A stretch of DNA of 64,000 nt. Source: Aurantiochytrium sp. KH105. Lineage: Eukaryota; Sar; Bigyra; Thraustochytrida; Thraustochytriidae. Positions 32,001 through 39,581 of the stretch are shown one piece after another. Numbering within the stretch: position 1 is the first letter of the stretch; every line of letters starts with the position of its first letter. The notes beneath the pieces were generated by a model. That model searched no databases, was not told where the DNA came from, and saw only the letters and a list, made by a program, of their open reading frames with translations. The translations under genes were made by a program, and so were the position numbers. The stretch spans positions 62,001 to 126,000 of the forward strand of contig BGKB01000149.1 of the NCBI GenBank assembly GCA_003116975.1, given 5' to 3'.

Positions 32001-35000
32001 CTTGGAGATCAGGCGGAGGGCGCTGTGGGAGAGGCCTTTGATAAGATCGGATTTCAAGGCCCGAGCGCCGCAGCACCGAAGCGCAAGGTCAAGGGGGCCG
32101 AGGACGCTCCGGAGGGCGCTGCTTCTTCGTCTGCAGATCTCGGCGACCTCATTCCTCGAGCTGACATCTCTGCCATGCTGACGGACAAACTCCTCAAGGA
32201 TTTGAGCGACGAATCGACCAAGACCGCCTGGAAACTGCGGCTCAAGGCCATGGACGATGTCCTTGAGATCATCAAGAGCGCGAAGAACCGCATTCAGTTG
32301 ACGCGCAGTGTACGGCAGCTTACTGCCGAGCTCCGCAAGCGACTTGCGGATACGAATCGTAACCTTGCTGCCAAGGCAGCGACCGCACTAGCGAGCGTGG
32401 GCAATGCTGTTGGCGGCGATGGCGCGGCGGTGCTCGCCAAGGGCACCGCAGGCGCTTTGTTCTCTTACCTAAGCGACGGCAAGAAGACTGTCGTGACGGC
32501 CATCAAGGATGCTCTGGAGAAATGGACTGTTCACGATGGCCAGGTCCACCCTGGAGCGTTCTTGGCCATGGCACAACAGGCGCCTTTGGCCCTCAAGGAT
32601 CCCAAGAATGACCGCACCGTTTTGCTCGGCTGGTTCCTGGAGAATTCCAAGGCTGATGGCGTCCTCACGGGGGGAAACGATGTGGCGGAAACCTTGCATG
32701 CGCTGGCAGAACCTTTTCTCTCTTGCTTGCAAAGCCGCGATCCCAAAGTCCGCAAGCTCGCAGGTCAGGCAATCACAGTCAGCGTGCGATACTTTGGCAA
32801 GGACGAAGGAGAGACCATCTTCAATGAGGGCTGCCGTGACCTCAAGCCTGCTGTGGTGCGAAGCATTACACCTTTGCTGAAAGCCGCTTACGAAGAAGCA
32901 GGAAATGCGATCCCTCCAGCGGGAGACGCCAAGCCAGCCGCAGCCGACCAGCCTGCCACAGAGTCCCGAGCATCCGCAGCAACAGCAGCAGCAGCAGCAC
33001 CATCAGCAGCATCCGCCGTCGATTCTGGTGCCACAACAGCAACGCGAGCGCCCGCTTCTCCACCAGGCGCACCAAGCGCTCCGGCTGCGGCAAATGCGCC
33101 CGCGGCGAGCGGACGCACAGCCAGCGCTGCGAGTCGACGCGGTGTGAGCCGAACCTTGCCGCGGTCTGGCATTCCTGGTCCAAAGAAGCGGGGCGGCACG
33201 CTGCCACGACCCATTCGCCGGGCGGACCCAGCGGCAGCCGTAGAGCAGGCCGCTCCCGCGGACCCCGCTGCGGATTACGATGCCGATGCCTCGTCTGAAG
33301 CCCCGTTCAAGCCACCCAACCGTATTTTGCGCCACAAGCGCGAGGAGCGCGGACGTCGGTTTCGTTGGCCTGCAATTTTTGATGAAAAGGACAAGCACCG
33401 CATGAACGAGCTTCGTCAGGGTCTTCGTGACGATCTGGAAAAGGTTCTGTCAAAGGATCTCGTCGACAAGATGTTTGTTAGCGCCGACAAAGGTCGCGCA
33501 GCCCGAGGATCGGCCCTTGATCCGGCTTTCAACACATTGTTGGAGGAGCTTCCAAACCACGGCCCGGCGGCGCGCGAATGCTTCGACCTCTTGCTGAAAT
33601 GGAGCACGCTCCAGCTGCACAACAACAACAGCACAGTGACTCTTCATGTACTGGAGCTACTGGATAACATGTTCGAGCTTGCAAGTGGTGCCGAGTATGT
33701 GCTCTCCGATTATGAGGCTGCAGCATTCCTGCCGCATCTCTTGCACAAGTTGGGCGAGAAGCAGAAGCGTTTTCGCGACGCTGTACGGCGCATCATGGAG
33801 CTTTTGTGCAACTGCTATCCGGTCTCAAAGTACGCCCCGTATGTGCATAGTGAGATTGGTCCCAGTCAGCGCAGCGCCTATGTGTTGACCGAGTGTCTGA
33901 GCGAACTGGCACGTCTTGCTCGCATTCATGGCACAATGCTCTTGAAGGTCAGAGTGGGCGTGGGCAACAACGTGATGCGTACCGTTGCCGGAATGGTCGA
34001 CGACTCGCGCAAAGAGGTCCGGGCGGCAGCGCTTGAGTTCATGGAGGCGATTTGGGAGCACGAGGGCCGCGACGATGACGCCTTTATGGCGCGTGTCGCC
34101 CAGTTCAAGACCGCGCTCAGTGACAAGGCCACGCCTTTGGTGCTTAACCACTTCAAGGAAGCCCGGTCTCGCGACCCGGCGGGAGACCTTGGGCGGGCCG
34201 ATCCGTCTCCCAGAGAGCTGTCCGACGCGGAGCCGCTCTCGAGCGGGCCCCCTGAGAGCCCCCCACGCACGGGACAAGGCGTCGCGCCAGCGCGCAAATT
34301 GCGACTCCAACGACCTGGCGCAGGCGCGAGCTCGCCGCCGCGGCAAGAGGGAGCGCCGGCGACATCAGCAACAGCAGCACCCGCCTCTTCTGTGCTCAGT
34401 ATCGCGCCCCCCTCGAACTCGATCTCCCAGAGCATGCCTGCGCCGCGCACGCCGGACACGAAGAGCGCGAAGAAGTCTGCCGAGCTCAAATTTCAATTTG
34501 ATCTCCCGCAGACGCCTCCATCGCCGCAGAACGTGAAGCGTTTGAGCATGCCGAATACGCCAGCTTTTGCGACGCCACACATGGAAAAGGAGAATGACCC
34601 TTCGCTTGAGAGCTTTAGCCGGCGCCGTAGCATGGGCATGGGCATGGGCATGGGCACACCTGGCGTGGCGAAAGGCGCTCGGGTCATGGCCATGATGGCA
34701 GAGCGAATCTCCATGATTCCAAGGCAGTCGAGCGCATACCTGGATCTGATTTGCGACCCTTCGTCCGCCAAGGGCGGCGAACCCGAAGCGCGCAATATTC
34801 GCGAGGCGGGCATCAAGGCCCTCTCCCTCGTGGGATCTGGAGACCCGCCTGCGGACTGGGTCGAGTCGGGCTGCGGCGGTCAGAAAGAGTGGATTGACCT
34901 TCTCAAGGACGATCTGGATGTACCTGCTGTGGTCGGTGTTTTGCTCGACTTTGTCGACGAAGTCGTGAGCCGTGCGCCACCCACGACCCCGCTTCGCGAC

Positions 35001-36611
35001 GAGGATGGCCAGGATGTGCGGGACGTGCAGTCAGAGAACCGTCTGCTCAAGCTCGTGGTGCCAGCCATCTTTACGCTTGCTTGGTGGCCTGAGCTGCGCA
35101 GACTTGCCGCCGGACCTATTGGATCCGACCCGATGCCAAGCACGTTAGGACGACGATGGACGACTTGCCTTTGCAATCTGTTGGCACGTCTCATGGAACG
35201 ACGACGCCTTCAGCGGCAACTGGAAACCGCGCCTGGTGGGTTCGCAGTTGGGTCCGAGACGATCCACGAGATTTTCATGGAACAGGATCGCCTGCTGAAA
35301 GCGGTGCAAACGACGTTTGCCAAACTGAGCGAGTCTCCTTCCTGGCTTTGCGCCGTCCTGCATCGTTTCCGACGTTGCAACGAGGTCGCTCGCGATGGTT
35401 TAATGCCCGAGTTCGCTGGCCAGGAAGTGCATCTGAAACGCGTTTTGCGCCGGGCCATCGCTGAATATGTCGAGTTGCAAGAGAGTTACGTGGAAATGTA
35501 CCAGAGCGTCCACATGCCGGGCGCTGTGGCTGCGCTGGGCGAGCTCGTCTCGCACGGTATCACAGAAAGGGATCTCGAGGTCGACCAGGATCGAGACATG
35601 GTCGAGCGGCTGGTGCGTTCTCTGCTGCGCGTCGGCAATGAGTTCACCCAATTCGTGGAGGCCCAAGGTCCGACACGAAGCCTGCACACGCTCGTTTCGC
35701 AGATTCTCGTGTCTCAAGCGAAGCAGGCCCAGGGCGAGGCGCTCACGCCTTCGCGTGAGCAACCGAGCGAAGCCTTTGGCGGTGCGAACGTCTTGCCGTC
35801 CGCGCCCCCGCGCGAGCCTGCGTCGGCCTCGGCCCTGGCGGCGGGGCTGGCCGCTGCAGCGCAGAGTCCTGGTTTCGGAAACAGCGACGCAGCGCCGTTG
35901 AGCTCGGAGGACTCGCAAAAGCTGCAGGAGATTTTTGGTCGTTTTTCGCAGGCAATTGAGGGTATGTCGCCGACTGCAAAACGGGATGCCTTCAAAGAGC
36001 TCAATGTATTCTTCAACGAGCATCCTGGTTTTGAGGATAGCACGTATCTGAAGGAGCTTTCGGGCCCTTTCCACAAGCACATTCGCGAGGGCGTTCGCCG
36101 CATTCGTGAAGAGGAAAAGGAAGCAGCACGTCGGCGGCAACAGGGTACGGGGGAGTCCGCACGATCGCTGCAACGAACCTCTGAAGTGAGTGAGCGCATC
36201 CGCAGGCTGCGAAGTCTGACAATGAAGGCTTCTGGCACCTTGAGCGGGCAGGATGCCTTGGCCTCGAGCACAGGGTCGACCTCGAGTGTGAATGCACTTC
36301 ACAGTCAGGCCGGTGCAACAGAGCCGGAGCGTGCTGCAGAGAACAAGGCAGACTTGTATTCGTCTTCGTTCTCGGCAGCGCCTGGTCCCTCGTCCTCTTC
36401 GTTTGCTGCGCCGCGGGCAACTGGCGTAGGCGCCATTGACTCGTCTTCCAGCGCAGAAGCGAACCCTCTGGAGAAGATTGAGCAGGCAACGGCGCAGGCG
36501 AATCAGGTGGCCCAAAGCGCTACACTGCTCAGCATTCGCGAGCGCATGGCTGCGCGCAAGCAGAGAATGGAGGCTGCTGCGGGCAATGCTGCGCACAGCA
36601 TTGGCCGTTGA
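29088..36611 (+). CDS. XMAP215: XMAP215/ch-TOG family microtubule polymerase
   Basis: Protein of 2507 aa, one exon. After a Thr/Ala/Pro-rich N-terminus (1-125) come five TOG (HEAT) arrays at roughly 130-345, 397-640, 770-990, 1022-1270 and 1420-1695. They are separated by Ala/Lys/Pro/Ser linkers, including basic stretches suited to microtubule-lattice binding. A conserved alpha-helical region lies at about 1880-2205. Residues about 2278-2345 (QKLQEIFGRFSQ...GPFHKHIREGVRRI) resemble the C-terminal domain of ch-TOG that binds TACC-type partners. TOG arrays bind curved tubulin and speed plus-end growth. Five TOGs is the animal/plant/Dictyostelium arrangement. The ATG at 29088 is the first in frame; M148 codon-level alternatives inside the N-terminus (such as MSMFSAK at residue 20) remain possible. 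Confidence 0.95.
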   Translation: MSTVCSRSASCRCDDCVAAMSMFSAKDLMAVSSSKVDFGDDTNAEASETAAAAPTTTTTTTASPPSSVAEKPVPAKATSTPAPEETSSAPPAETPKPAAAPAPTSAEPPTAPAAAPQAVQVVDAPEEDFSNAPLDELINHSNWKARRVGFEKLTEPANKGELSQAYFEKCLVESSMGALDPGLDAASAYVKHAYAGKDEGALIATSVPKLFNKALVGRPGTKKRAMDLCLDFMEVDKASMEACLQALLLGLKEKNPKVGAACLDCMRAAVSTFGGRRLPIQVVQQAIIQGSDVKNPAIRTMATGLATDMDMWYMGAFKDLVMAVIDNPATQKAICKSLEDAAAKRDSAEPLPAPIRTFRGEDAAKASAKAGAGQSAADNGAGDAGAAPDLFDVLPEKEILDKVEEMKFETRLKEPKWKDRRQAILDVIELCGPTPRLARGEYSDMVRALRGVIQSDSNQAVVVDAIKLLATLGSGLRGEFHIHARACCDQLLHKYRDKKAACISAVDTTLDVFATHCFNLTEDRVVHTIDENISQDGSSGKQKSTPLQRKNILAWIGRALQSGSCWNESRGQLGTVDEAGFTSLVNHMVACCGDADPDVREVAAHGLGALSQGGEAVSRPMPASCKALVESEVDKLVAANPKLQKKLQGPSAPGAKPKSAAAAAAAAPAASSSAAPSAKPAKPASAAPTAAKEKPADAAAAKPLRARKPPAASGAPTRRTTASSAAASKSSSAGAATVSAQDDGDMGDAGEPVMAAEEAQEQVAGFGIEGFGEALSAFDEAAKWQDKMALFSCLVAFVDAQEKVSQAQAHAIIAFVGAKTKGFKESNFNIMNEAWAALEKTISACESPAVSRSYAAAILDPATKKIGDRKQDGPVKSLALALCEATGPKYISFKIIKAAEKITSPKVIEESLALLRSIAEEFGARSLSVQNVVSFASGAKGLGARQAPCKTKATELLAELYRQLGEPIRQLLGDQAEGAVGEAFDKIGFQGPSAAAPKRKVKGAEDAPEGAASSSADLGDLIPRADISAMLTDKLLKDLSDESTKTAWKLRLKAMDDVLEIIKSAKNRIQLTRSVRQLTAELRKRLADTNRNLAAKAATALASVGNAVGGDGAAVLAKGTAGALFSYLSDGKKTVVTAIKDALEKWTVHDGQVHPGAFLAMAQQAPLALKDPKNDRTVLLGWFLENSKADGVLTGGNDVAETLHALAEPFLSCLQSRDPKVRKLAGQAITVSVRYFGKDEGETIFNEGCRDLKPAVVRSITPLLKAAYEEAGNAIPPAGDAKPAAADQPATESRASAATAAAAAPSAASAVDSGATTATRAPASPPGAPSAPAAANAPAASGRTASAASRRGVSRTLPRSGIPGPKKRGGTLPRPIRRADPAAAVEQAAPADPAADYDADASSEAPFKPPNRILRHKREERGRRFRWPAIFDEKDKHRMNELRQGLRDDLEKVLSKDLVDKMFVSADKGRAARGSALDPAFNTLLEELPNHGPAARECFDLLLKWSTLQLHNNNSTVTLHVLELLDNMFELASGAEYVLSDYEAAAFLPHLLHKLGEKQKRFRDAVRRIMELLCNCYPVSKYAPYVHSEIGPSQRSAYVLTECLSELARLARIHGTMLLKVRVGVGNNVMRTVAGMVDDSRKEVRAAALEFMEAIWEHEGRDDDAFMARVAQFKTALSDKATPLVLNHFKEARSRDPAGDLGRADPSPRELSDAEPLSSGPPESPPRTGQGVAPARKLRLQRPGAGASSPPRQEGAPATSATAAPASSVLSIAPPSNSISQSMPAPRTPDTKSAKKSAELKFQFDLPQTPPSPQNVKRLSMPNTPAFATPHMEKENDPSLESFSRRRSMGMGMGMGTPGVAKGARVMAMMAERISMIPRQSSAYLDLICDPSSAKGGEPEARNIREAGIKALSLVGSGDPPADWVESGCGGQKEWIDLLKDDLDVPAVVGVLLDFVDEVVSRAPPTTPLRDEDGQDVRDVQSENRLLKLVVPAIFTLAWWPELRRLAAGPIGSDPMPSTLGRRWTTCLCNLLARLMERRRLQRQLETAPGGFAVGSETIHEIFMEQDRLLKAVQTTFAKLSESPSWLCAVLHRFRRCNEVARDGLMPEFAGQEVHLKRVLRRAIAEYVELQESYVEMYQSVHMPGAVAALGELVSHGITERDLEVDQDRDMVERLVRSLLRVGNEFTQFVEAQGPTRSLHTLVSQILVSQAKQAQGEALTPSREQPSEAFGGANVLPSAPPREPASASALAAGLAAAAQSPGFGNSDAAPLSSEDSQKLQEIFGRFSQAIEGMSPTAKRDAFKELNVFFNEHPGFEDSTYLKELSGPFHKHIREGVRRIREEEKEAARRRQQGTGESARSLQRTSEVSERIRRLRSLTMKASGTLSGQDALASSTGSTSSVNALHSQAGATEPERAAENKADLYSSSFSAAPGPSSSSFAAPRATGVGAIDSSSSAEANPLEKIEQATAQANQVAQSATLLSIRERMAARKQRMEAAAGNAAHSIGR

Positions 36612-36660
36612 AAAAGAAACGAGCTTAGATGACCAGGCCAAGCTTAAAATCAAGAAACAG

Positions 36661-36703
36661 AGCAAAGCAAAGCAAAGCAAAGCAAAGCAAAGCAAAGCAA
36701 AGA
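36661..36703. repeat. (AGCAA)8 pentamer repeat
   Basis: Eight uninterrupted AGCAA units, 50 bp after the XMAP215 stop and so probably within its 3' UTR. Confidence 0.9.
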
Positions 36704-36801
36704 TTGTATACAATTACAACTATCCACCATGATGAAAAAATCTTATTGAGGAAAGAAGGAAGGAAGTAACTGACCACACTTTTGCCTTGATTGTATCTGG
36801 A

Positions 36802-37623
36802 CTAATCGCAAGCACTACCGACGCTCTTGCGGCGAAAGGGATTTTCGTTGTCAGGGATGCTTTCTAGCATCTTGATATAATTCGAAGGCAGGCTTGCGCC
36901 ACGGGCCCCGTTGACGATACACTTTCGATATTGAATGCTGGGAAGGTATTGCTGGACGCCGCTAGGGGTGCCGGCCATGACTTTTCGTTTCTCGGGTACA
37001 ACAGTGTAAGTGAATGCCTTGTAGTTGTACCCATCAAGGTCGGTGACGATGACAGAGATTTTGTGGTACTTGGGATCGTCATTGGCGATTCCCTTTTGTT
37101 TGTCAAGGTTTGGGATGTCTTTCTTGGGAAACTCGTACAGGAGGCCCCAGGCACTGGCGCCCTCGCCAGGTGTTTTCTCCACGAGATCTGCGACACCGCC
37201 CTTCCAGACCTTGGAGAAGATTGAGTATTCGAACACGAAGTTATCGACACGTGCCGGGCCGATTGCCAGGGCGCCGAGAGAAGAGCCCTTGCGGACTCTA
37301 TCTTCCATGAGGTCGCTAGCGTATCCGAAGTAGAATTCGTATGCAGGACTGCGAGGTTTCTGGAAGGATACGGCTTTAGCGCTTGTCGAAGTCGCTGCCC
37401 CAGCCGTTGCTTTGAGCGCCGGCGTGGTGCTCCCCGACGGCTTTCTTCCAAAGTAGGCAATGAGGAGCACGCAGCTCAGTACGAGCAGCAAAGGTTTGGC
37501 CTTTTCCAGGAGACTTGTCCACCCGTCATGTTCCGTCGAGCCTCCTGCGCGTCTTCGCGAGCTCGATGATTTCGTGGACTTGGAGCCTGTCGGCTTCTTT
37601 CGCCTCGTCTGCGTCGAAGGCAT
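36802..37623 (-). CDS. Membrane-anchored GGCT-fold protein, catalytic Glu lost
   Basis: Protein of 273 aa from ATG 37623. The open frame continues upstream but only as poly-Ala from the CTG repeat. Residues 1-33 are basic and Ser-rich. Residues about 44-58 (PLLLVLSCVLLIAYF) form one membrane helix. Residues 97-240 follow the gamma-glutamylcyclotransferase/AIG2 pattern: YFGYASDLMEDRV in place of YGSN, then VWKGGVADLVEKTPGEGASA, WGLLYEF and NLDKQKGI. In active enzymes the last block is LDxxEG with a catalytic Glu; here it is K177. It is therefore probably not an active cyclotransferase. A type II membrane orientation is likely. A PIGBOS1-like micro-ORF lies 38 bp upstream. Confidence 0.8.
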   Translation of the reverse strand: MPSTQTRRKKPTGSKSTKSSSSRRRAGGSTEHDGWTSLLEKAKPLLLVLSCVLLIAYFGRKPSGSTTPALKATAGAATSTSAKAVSFQKPRSPAYEFYFGYASDLMEDRVRKGSSLGALAIGPARVDNFVFEYSIFSKVWKGGVADLVEKTPGEGASAWGLLYEFPKKDIPNLDKQKGIANDDPKYHKISVIVTDLDGYNYKAFTYTVVPEKRKVMAGTPSGVQQYLPSIQYRKCIVNGARGASLPSNYIKMLESIPDNENPFRRKSVGSACD

Positions 37624-37661
37624 CGTGCGAGCGGCCTTGTCGGCGCGTGCGTCGCTTCCTG

Positions 37662-37730
<69 letters not shown>

Positions 37731-37886
37731 TTGCGCCTGCCCTTGCGGCGGCTGCGCCTGGATGCTCGCCGTCCACTGGCGCAGCGGCTCGTCGAAAATG
37801 TAGATGCCGCTCACCACGCCCACGAGCGCGGCGACGAGCGCCTCCCCCTTGGGCAGCCGGCGGGGCCGGGTCGTGGGCCGCCTCAT
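37662..37886 (-). CDS. PIGBOS1-like single-TM microprotein with polyQ tail
   Basis: Small ORF of 74 aa starting at ATG 37886. Residues 1-13 are basic (RRPTTRPRRLPKG). Residues 16-31 (ALVAALVGVVSGIYIF) form a membrane helix followed by DEPLRQW. Residues 54-74 are almost pure Gln, encoded by the CTG/CAG run. The helix-GIYIF-x-x-P-L-x-x-W pattern resembles human PIGBOS1, a mitochondrial outer-membrane microprotein, and related GxYIFxP short proteins. That similarity is by eye, over about 25 residues. It is in a different frame from the GGCT-like gene and stops 38 bp before its ATG, so both may share one mRNA. It could also be a regulatory upstream ORF. Confidence 0.5.
37665..37728. repeat. (CTG)21 trinucleotide repeat
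   Basis: About 21 uninterrupted CTG units on the plus strand (CAG on the transcribed minus strand). They give polyQ in the micro-ORF, and poly-Ala in the frame that leads into the GGCT-like gene. Confidence 0.95.
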
Positions 37887-38391
37887 GCGCTCCTCCTGCC
37901 GCCGCTCGCGCCGCCGCTCCTGCGCTGCGCTGCCCTGCCGCGCTGCTGCCCGCTCTGCGCTCTGCTCGCTCCCGTTGCCGCTCTGCCGCTCCTTCGCGGC
38001 TTGCAGGCCCGCGCCTCGTGGCCAGCAGTGCAGTGTGTGCGAGACGCAGTATACGGGTCGGTATACGGAGTCTGCCGGGTCTGTGCAGCATAAGATAAAG
38101 CAGCGCGGCTGTTAGAGAGCGAGCAGCGAGACAGCGGCCGCCGCGACCGACCGCGCAGACCCCGAGCCCGAGCCCGAGCCCGCGACGGCGACCGCGACCG
38201 CGACGGCGACGGCGCAAGACCGCGCGGGTCGGGCGCGCGCGCCGCCGCGGCGCTTGCAGGCCGCCGCGCGGGCGGAGCAGGCGAGGAGGATCAGGCGGGA
38301 TTGGGCCGACATCGTCGCGGCGAGGGGCGGTTAGAAGGAGGGGCCTCGCGAGCGACGGCGAGGGCGGCGGCGGCGAAGGAGACGCGGGAGG
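37887..38391. promoter_or_regulatory. Divergent promoter, micro-ORF/GGCT and SEC11
   Basis: A 505-bp, very GC-rich interval between divergent starts. It includes hexamer repeats of CCCGAG (38160-38182) and a GCGACG/GCGACC array (38183-38215). No TATA box was seen. Confidence 0.4.
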
Positions 38392-39119
38392 ATGGACGTG
38401 GCGGGGGTCGTGGAGGAGCAGGTGCTCCAGCTCAAGTCGCTATGGAAGAACAAGCGGGCGCTGGCGTTCCAGGCGCTCAATCTGGCGATGATCATCCTGT
38501 CGGCGCTCATGATCTGGAAGGCGCTCATGGTGTACACGAATAGCGAGAGCCCCGTGGTCGTCGTGCTGACGGGGTCTATGGAACCAGGGATCCTGCGAGG
38601 GGATATCTTGTTTCTGGACAATACCTATGAGGAACCCATCCGCGTGGGCGAGGTGGTTGTCTTCAAGATCGACGAGCGCGAGATCCCCATTGTTCATCGG
38701 GTGCTCGAGGTTCACGTCGACAAGAGCGGGCACCAGATGATGCTCACCAAGGGCGACAACAATAATATTGACGATAGGAGAGGTGGTATCTATGCGCGAG
38801 GCCAACGCTGGCTACACCGCGACTCGATCATGGGGCGCGCGCGGGTGTTTGTGCCAAAGGTTGGCATGGGTAAGTTAGCTTAGCAAGCGCTTTCGACATC
38901 AAAGAAGAATGCTGCCTACGGCGGACGCGTCGTTCATCATCATGACGACCTCGTATACGTGACACTGACCTTTTCCTCACTATTCTTTGCTCGTGTGCGT
39001 GTTTGCGTGTTGATCTACTCACTTTGTACACAGTGACAATCTTGCTCAATGACTACCCCGCTGCAAAATATCTCATCTTGGGTGTGATGGGCATATTTGT
39101 GCTAACAAGCAAAGAGTAA
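38392..39119 (+). CDS. SEC11: Signal peptidase complex catalytic subunit SEC11
   Basis: Two exons, 38392-38869 and 39034-39119, give 187 aa; the intron is 164 bp with donor GTAAGT and acceptor TTGTACACAG. Residues 26-48 form the membrane anchor. The catalytic Ser is S62 in LTGSMEPG, the catalytic His (in place of bacterial Lys) is H102 in IPIVHRV, and Asp residues follow in [11 protein letters not shown] (D122, D127/D128). The second exon supplies [20 protein letters not shown], the short C-terminal segment typical of SEC11. The protein cleaves signal peptides in the ER membrane. Without splicing the frame would stop four codons past the donor. Confidence 0.96.
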
Positions 39120-39581
39120 AATAACCTTTTCCAAAGCTGACTTTCTCGTTGTATACTGCGGCCGTGACCCACCTTACTCAGCAGCTGCACCCCTCTTGCT
39201 CTACCACATTGACGCTCGGCATCGTCCTTTTCTTCTCTTCCCTTTTCGATTGCCTTGATTGGCATTGCTTCGATCTCCTCACCGGGAAAAAAAGATCCAT
39301 GAGCGCTACAGTATTGCTTTGCTTGCAGGGACTTGCGCAAGCCGCCGTCACATCGCTCGAAACCGAGGTTTTCCCAAGAGGTCGGACGAAGGCCTAAGGG
39401 GTCTGTCTGCCTGATCAAAGTGCCGACTGCAGCAGACAGTCCTCCAAAGCCAGTTCGCGCGCCTCGCAGGAGGGGCTTGCCGCGCGTCTGCGTGCTTACC
39501 TGCTTGCGCACGCGCGCAGGCCCTGGGCACCCCTACGAGGCGCTCCAAGAAAGACCTGGAGCGCGTTACGACTTGGGCGTC
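39120..39581. other. Intergenic, SEC11 to ABCD transporter
   Basis: About 460 bp between two plus-strand genes. The frame of the ABC gene is open back to 39333 but has no ATG before 39582. The stretch contains T/C-rich tracts and CTTGCAGGG at about 39322, which could be an acceptor for a 5'-UTR intron. No separate gene was seen. Confidence 0.45.

Noticed and set aside
35400-36713. 437-codon frame antisense to XMAP215
   Set aside because: It lies opposite well-conserved coding sequence and has a frame-shadow composition with no domain.
39333-39581. Upstream start for the ABCD transporter
   Set aside because: The first in-frame ATG is 39582; the earlier codons lie in leader-like sequence and resemble no ABCD N-terminus.
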